64,000 nucleotides of DNA from Theocolax elegans. Lineage: Eukaryota; Arthropoda; Insecta; Hymenoptera; Cerocephalidae. The stretch covers positions 69,536,916 through 69,600,915 of the forward strand of contig CM047426.1 of assembly GCA_026168455.1 (NCBI GenBank). The letters run 5' to 3'. Within the stretch, counting starts at the first letter, position 1. The number at the start of each line of letters is the position of its first letter. Positions 59,143-64,000 of this stretch are shown in pieces. The notes beneath the pieces are model-generated. The model saw nothing but the letters and a program-made list of their open reading frames with translations, was not told the DNA's origin and made no database searches. Position numbers and translations under genes: made by a program.

Positions 59143-59189
59143 ATATATATATACTATTTGTGTAATAGCTGAGAGTAGCGAAGAAGCTC

Positions 59190-59430
59190 CCTCTTGCGGC
59201 CACTTCTCAAAAAACTTGCCAACAGTTTTTACGTCTGTAAGCGTTCACTCACGGGCTGGAAAAAAAATTCGTCTCTTTCTATCTTTCCCATCTCCTATGA
59301 CGCTATCTCTTTTTGTTTGCATCGAATGAAGAAGAAAGTGGAAATAGCAAAAATCGAGAAACGGAATTTAGCAAGCAACATTAATAACATCGAATTTCTT
59401 CACTATGATCAAGATTACCAATTTTGAATA
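59190..59430. repeat. Copy of the 2,940-3,180 repeat
   Basis: Direct copy from GCGGCCACTTCTCAAAA to CATCGAATTTCTTCACTATG. It sits right of a foldback here and right of the microsatellite array in the other locus. Confidence 0.75.
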
Positions 59431-60204
59431 TATGTTCTTAATATCAAATTTAAGCTTACATATAAAAGTAGAAATATTAAAGTGTAATAAAAATAATTAC
59501 GATCATTGTATCTATTGTCAAACTATATTCATATAGCATTTAATACTATGAACGAGAAATATAATCTGGGTACATTATTTAAAAATGATCATTTTCTGAG
59601 TGTATCACCTCGAGTGTATAATTTTGTTAGTTTTTGATACTCAAGTTGAAAAGTTGATTTTCTGAACTAAATCAACTGAAGTCAGTTAAAATATTGGCAC
59701 AAGCTTTTACGTTGATGTGTTATGAATGGTATAGAATGTAATGTAAAAGTACAGGGTTGCGGCAGTTATTGATGCTATCATAGACTTAGAAGTTTTAGAT
59801 TACTTTTAAATATTGTTCTACCGTATATAATAATACACTGTAATTATTTTTCAATGTTTAAAACTTTTTTTTTAATTTGATCAATTATTTAATTTAAACA
59901 TAATTTTTTAATACTACAATCTTAATATTCCAGTTATTGGACATACTTACTATGCGCGAAAGCGAATCATTATGCAATAACACATTTAGTCGATTATAAT
60001 GCGTCAGATATAATATAGTAATTTAAATACTATACCTAAAAGATTGAAAATTTTAGTACTTTATCAATTTTCAATGTATTATAACTTAGTAATTTAATTA
60101 GTAGGCATTGGAAATTATTACCATTCATTTATCATAATATTTTAATATTTATTATAATGAACGACGGCATTAAATTTCGTAAGCGAAAGTTGTATTTCTA
60201 TTTA
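59431..60204. other. AT-rich spacer
   Basis: No gene seen. Confidence 0.5.
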
Positions 60205-60770
60205 TATAATGGGGTATTTCACGTTAAGTGGTACGATGAAAATTTTAAAACGCTCCAAAATTTGAGAACAGACTGGAAATATCTTCCAGAAGATAGAAAA
60301 AAAATTGTAGGTGTTAGAAATAATTTGCCAACGAGTTATTCCACCATGAAAAATGGAACTTTTTCAATTTTTTAGAAAAATTGCTATTTTCAAAGCTATG
60401 TATCTCAAAATCTATTGATTTTTTTGAAAAAACATTACAAACAACTTTTGTTCAAAATAATCTTTAGAACTTATCTACCTGGGTTACAATTCTTAACTTT
60501 AAAATCTCGAAGAAATAGAACACCCGGAAATATTGAATATCAAAAAAAGGCGACCACGCCTCAATCGATTTTGATCTATCACCGCTCAAAAGATCACATT
60601 TTTCGAGAGCTTTCGAATGGCTTGGTTTAGATTATTGGCCAAGACCGCTAGTGTAAGTTATGCCTCATAAACCTCATAAAATCACTAATTTTCATGTATT
60701 TTAGGGCATAACTTACACCAGCGGTCTTAGCCAATAATCTAACCACCGAAATAGCCCATACATACACTGA
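60205..60770. repeat. Truncated foldback of the 55.5-kb subfamily
   Basis: GGGGTATTTCACGTTAAGTGG at the left, then the same arm as 55,560-55,933. The right arm is mostly deleted: only CTTACACCAGCGGTCTTAGCC (inverted partner near 60,640) and CCGAAATAGCCCATA remain. Confidence 0.8.
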
Positions 60771-61640
60771 AAAAAGTATTTCTTTACTATAAAGTCGGCG
60801 CATTACCAGTAAAGAAACGTGACTTTAAATACGGATAAATGCACCTGACTTTATAGTTATTGAATCTAACACTTGAAAGCGATTGATTTATTTGCACAAT
60901 GAATATTTCTTTATAGTTACGAAATATTCATTTGTACGAGTGATGTATATTTTTAATTGATTTAATATTTATATATCATTTATATATCGTTATTTATTTA
61001 TGTTGTCAATAAATTAAATTAATTAATTATGTATTTATGATCCCTGATAGAAAATAGCCCAATAGTTTTTTGTAAAATTTTCATAAGCACAATAGATAAC
61101 CTAAAAAAATCATGACAATAACACTTTATTTTATTAAACAGAATCTACATCTCTTCTGTATACAATTTGTACACCCTCGCCAGTTATATGAATTTTGAAT
61201 GGTCGTATAAATATTTTTTACTGGGTCGCTTTATTTTCAACTGGTAAGATTCAATTTAAAATGGTCAACGGTTACGCGTAGTCTGAAAGAGCAGCGATTC
61301 TACACTTACGAATAAGTTTGAGAGAGAGGGAAGATAAACAGTTCAAAGTATTCTTATTTTCTCTCGCACTAACTCGTAACGTATACAAACTCTCAATATC
61401 GCGGCAGTAAATTAAAATTATCGTTTTTATATATGAATCAAATATTAAAAACCAAAATATTCTAATTTTACTTGTATATATTATTTAACTAATTAACTAT
61501 TTAAGGTTAGCTTCGTATTTTCAATGCAAATTTTTTTACTGAATGATTTCTTTATTATAAAGAAATGTGCACTTACAATACTATTTCTTTATAGTTAAGA
61601 AATATTCGTTACTAGTAACTACGCTGTATTTACATATTTC
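60771..61640. other. AT-rich spacer, possible decayed MITE
   Basis: TACACTGAAAAAAGTATTTC at 60,764 and repeated TTTCTTTATAGTTA-GAAATATTC blocks at 60,906 and 61,588 suggest an old element. No gene seen. Confidence 0.4.
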
Positions 61641-61643
61641 CAG

Positions 61644-61900
61644 TGGCCTTTGCAGCACCAGTTTTAAATGAACAAATTCAGACAAAGTTAAAGGAGAAAG
61701 CTCTTAAAAGGGATGCGTATCGATTGGAAGATCAAAAATTATCCTCGGTTGCATTAACCACTTATGTTCAACACTGACAATGATAAATTCTCAAGGAGAA
61801 AAAGATAAATTTGTCTTGAAAGTGATAAAAGGTTATAACATTCCGTTTATTATAGAACCTTTTAGGATAAATGTAAAGCCTAGAGTTTTTTCATTAAAGG
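61644..61900 (+). pseudogene. DIRS Gag-like C-terminal remnant
   Basis: FAAPVLNEQIQTKLKEKALK and RDAYRLEDQKLSSVALTTYV read uninterrupted (about 61,647-61,775), then a TGA. The P-N-E...KRD...Q..L pattern matches the end of the first ORF of DIRS-like elements just upstream of RT. Confidence 0.55.
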
Positions 61901-61926
61901 AACAAGAATAGCGTTACAAAATATAT

Positions 61927-62690
61927 ATGAATGATACGATAATTAAATGTATGGAGTCGAAATGTAAATTTCTTTCTACATATTTCTTGGTTCCAAAACC
62001 TGACGGTTCCTTTCGATTTATTTTAAATTTGAAAAAACTAAATAAGTTTATTAAAAAAGTATATTTTAAATTAGAAGATTTAAGGGTTGCCACCAAGCTT
62101 GTATCAAAATCGTCATGCATGATTTCGTTGGATTTGCAGGATGCATAATTTTTGGTTCCGGTTAGTACAAAGAGTCAAAAATTTCTTGGCTTTAAATATA
62201 ACAAACAATGCTATCAGTTTAAATGTTTACCTTTTGGCTTGTCTACTAGCCCATATGTTTTTACAAAATTAATGAAACCGATAGTTAAATATTTAAGATT
62301 TGAGGGCTTTTTAATTGTAATGTATTTGGATGATATGTTGGTTATAGCAAATAGTTATGTAAAATGTTTGAATGATGCATTGTCTATCGTAAATTTTCTT
62401 CAACACCTAGGTTTTGTAATCAATTTTAAAAAATCAAAGTTAATACCAAGGACGTTTTGTAAATTTTTGGGTTTTATTGTAAATTCAACCAATAGTACTC
62501 TTGTTTTGCCTAAAAATAAAAAAGAAAAATTATTACTAATATTAGTTGAATTTTTAGAAAAAAGTTGTTGTAAAATTGTTGAATTTGCTCGGTTAATAGG
62601 TAGCTTAGTAGCAGCTTGTCCAGCTGCTACTAAGCTACCTATTAACATACGGGTGGTTATATATCAAAATAATGGAAATGGATAAATTGA
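61927..62690 (+). pseudogene. DIRS-type reverse transcriptase
   Basis: YFLVPKPDGSFRFILNLKKL, SCMISLDLQDA, a TAA where Tyr is expected (62,146-62,148), FKCLPFGLSTSPYVFTKL and the catalytic VMYLDDMLVI (about 62,317-62,346). The thumb region HLGFVINFKKSKLIP and FCKFLGFIV follows. The order and wording match DIRS-like RT, which reverse-transcribes through a circular intermediate. Near 62,593-62,645 a perfect inverted duplication ends the frame, and the conserved GWLY block resumes one frame over. Confidence 0.9.
62591..62647. repeat. Perfect 24-bp-arm hairpin inside the RT frame
   Basis: The arm at 62,593-62,616 equals the reverse complement of 62,622-62,645 exactly, with loop TGTCC. The second arm is extra sequence relative to the expected RT order. 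Confidence 0.95.
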
Positions 62691-63486
62691 AGGCTTTAAC
62701 TTGTTCAAAAGAAAATTTTTATAGCAAAATGGTTATATCAGATAAATCAAAATCAGACATCAGGTGGTGGATAGCCCATATACCTAATAGCAGTTTGTTT
62801 TATAGTCAAATGGAATATGCAAGAGTCAATTATACAGATGCTTCTAAGCTTAGTTGGGGTGCCACTGATGGTAGTTCTAAAGTTTTTGGTTCATGGAAAG
62901 AATCTCAATTTAATTTTCACATAAACTATAAAGAACTTTTAACTGTTAAACTAGGCCTAGAAGGATTACTTACATAAACAAGATGGGAGGTGTCAGGTTT
63001 GAAAAATATAATAGGTTAGCTACATCTACTTGGCAGTGGGCAGAGAATAAAAATATTTACCTCCGGGCCTCATATATTCCGTCTGTAGAAAATAAGCAGG
63101 CTGACAAATTGTCAAGAATTATAAACCCAGATTCAGAATGGGAGATTTCTCAAGCAGCATTTATAGAGATTTGTAAGACTTTTGGAGTACCAGAGGTAGA
63201 TATTTTTGCCTCTGCAAGAAATAAAAAATGCAAAAATTATTTTTCCTGGCTACCTGACCCTAATGCTCTAGAGATAGATGCATTTACGGTTTCTTGGAAG
63301 CACTTATACTTCTACGCTTTTCCTTCTTTTGTTTTAATTACGAAAACTTTGGAAAAAATTATTCAGGAGGAATCTAGAGGGATTTTAGTTGTACCGGCGT
63401 GGTACAGTCAACCCTGGTATCCTCTTTTTGTAAAACTAGTTGTAGGTAATGTTTTAAAATTTAAACCTATGGAACATTTTTTGTGA
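62672..63486 (+). pseudogene. DIRS RNase H and connecting domain
   Basis: The frame at 62,672-62,977 carries VNYTDASKLSWGATDG and HINYKELLTVKLGLEGL, an RNase H with its D (TDAS) and E (KELL) residues. After a frameshift, 62,983-63,486 continues with YIPSVENKQADKLSR, PEVDIFASARNKKCKNYFSW, DAFTVSWKHLYFYAFP and VVPAWYSQPWYP. This downstream part is characteristic of DIRS-like Pol between RNase H and the methylase/recombinase region. Confidence 0.85.
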
Positions 63487-64000
63487 TAACAAACATGCAG
63501 ATCTGTTTAATCCTAATGAATGTAATGTGATTGAATTTCTATCTAGTCGTTTCTCAAAGGGTAGTTCATATGGTAGTTTAAATAATGATATGTGCGCAAT
63601 ATCTTTAATATCGAATAATAAGATAGGCGAAAATGTATTAGTTAAACGCTTTTTAAAAGGGTTGTTATAAATTGCGTCCAACGAAAGCTAAATATTTTTA
63701 TACTTGGGACATTAATACTGTATTAGACTTTTTAGAAAATTTAGGTGACAATAAAGTATTATCCATGGAGGAATTAAGTTATAAAACGCTAGTTCTTTTA
63801 TCATTAGGTACTGCACAAAGAAAGCAGCCGCTATCAAAAATAAGGATGGAAAATATCATTTTTAATGCTGATAAAGTGGAAATTCTGATTACTGATTTAT
63901 TTAAGAATTCACGACCAGGGTTTAAGCAACCAGTTTTAATTATTCCAAAGCTTAATGAAAGACCTGGTGTTTGTATTTATCTAAGCATTAGAAATTATAT
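63487..64000 (+). pseudogene. DIRS tyrosine recombinase, cut by window end
   Basis: VIEFLSSRFSKGSSYGSLNN and VLVKRFLKGLL form a core-binding domain up to a TAA at about 63,668. One frame over, KYFYTWDINTVLDFLENLG and LLSLGTAQRKQPLSKI lead into the catalytic domain, including the first conserved Arg (QRKQPL). The His-x-x-Arg and Tyr nucleophile would lie beyond 64,000. A tyrosine recombinase in place of an integrase is the DIRS hallmark. Confidence 0.8.

Overview
The window looks like repeat-dominated nuclear DNA of an insect. It is AT-rich, has no dense operon-like coding, and holds insect-type Ty3/gypsy, BEL/Pao, LINE and DIRS retroelements, many foldback (hairpin) elements and a decayed copy of the eukaryotic ribosome-assembly gene KRR1. 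A hymenopteran is my best guess from the mix of elements, but that is an inference. I find no complete, clearly functional host gene. The best candidate is a DUF4806-like gene at 32.1-33.7 kb on the minus strand, and its upstream exons look damaged.

Layout. 0-3.2 kb and 53.9-59.4 kb are inverted copies, about 50 kb apart, of one composite array (AT-rich unit, foldback element, CA/TA/GGC microsatellites). 4.4-8.7 kb holds two large foldback elements and a truncated copy of a SINE. 8.7-16.7 kb is a nest of dead elements: an LTR-like block, a decayed gypsy gag-pol split by a foldback, a LINE, a solo LTR with perfect 4-bp target duplications inside the LINE tail, and a 5S-rRNA-derived SINE with an 18-bp target duplication. 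17.1-19.8 kb has a tandem repeat, a second LINE piece and unclassified GC-richer DNA.

22.5-26.5 kb is the most interesting stretch. It is the wreck of an integrated DNA virus or Polinton-like element: an A32/FtsK-type packaging ATPase on the plus strand, divergent from a parvovirus-VP1-like phospholipase A2 remnant, a small KGLYLK-motif protein, a capsid-associated protein and a double-jelly-roll capsid-like protein on the minus strand. A solo LTR later landed inside it. A 12-bp near-palindromic TATA element sits between the two divergent starts. A truncated BEL/Pao pol (26.9-27.9 kb) follows.

29.7-32.0 kb holds two more giant palindromes; 32.1-33.7 kb the DUF4806-like gene; 34.2-39.6 kb a foldback fragment, a MITE, and a minus-strand gypsy element with 5' LTR, PBS, gag, protease and an RT that stops just after its YLDD motif. 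43.1-43.8 kb is a palindrome carrying two divergent tRNA-like Pol III promoter modules. 43.9-47.2 kb is plain AT-rich DNA. 48-49.4 kb is another interrupted palindrome. 50.5-53.8 kb is a KRR1 pseudogene split by a 2.3-kb stack of related TIR elements. 61.6 kb to the window end is a decayed DIRS-type retrotransposon (RT, RNase H, tyrosine recombinase) that runs off the window.
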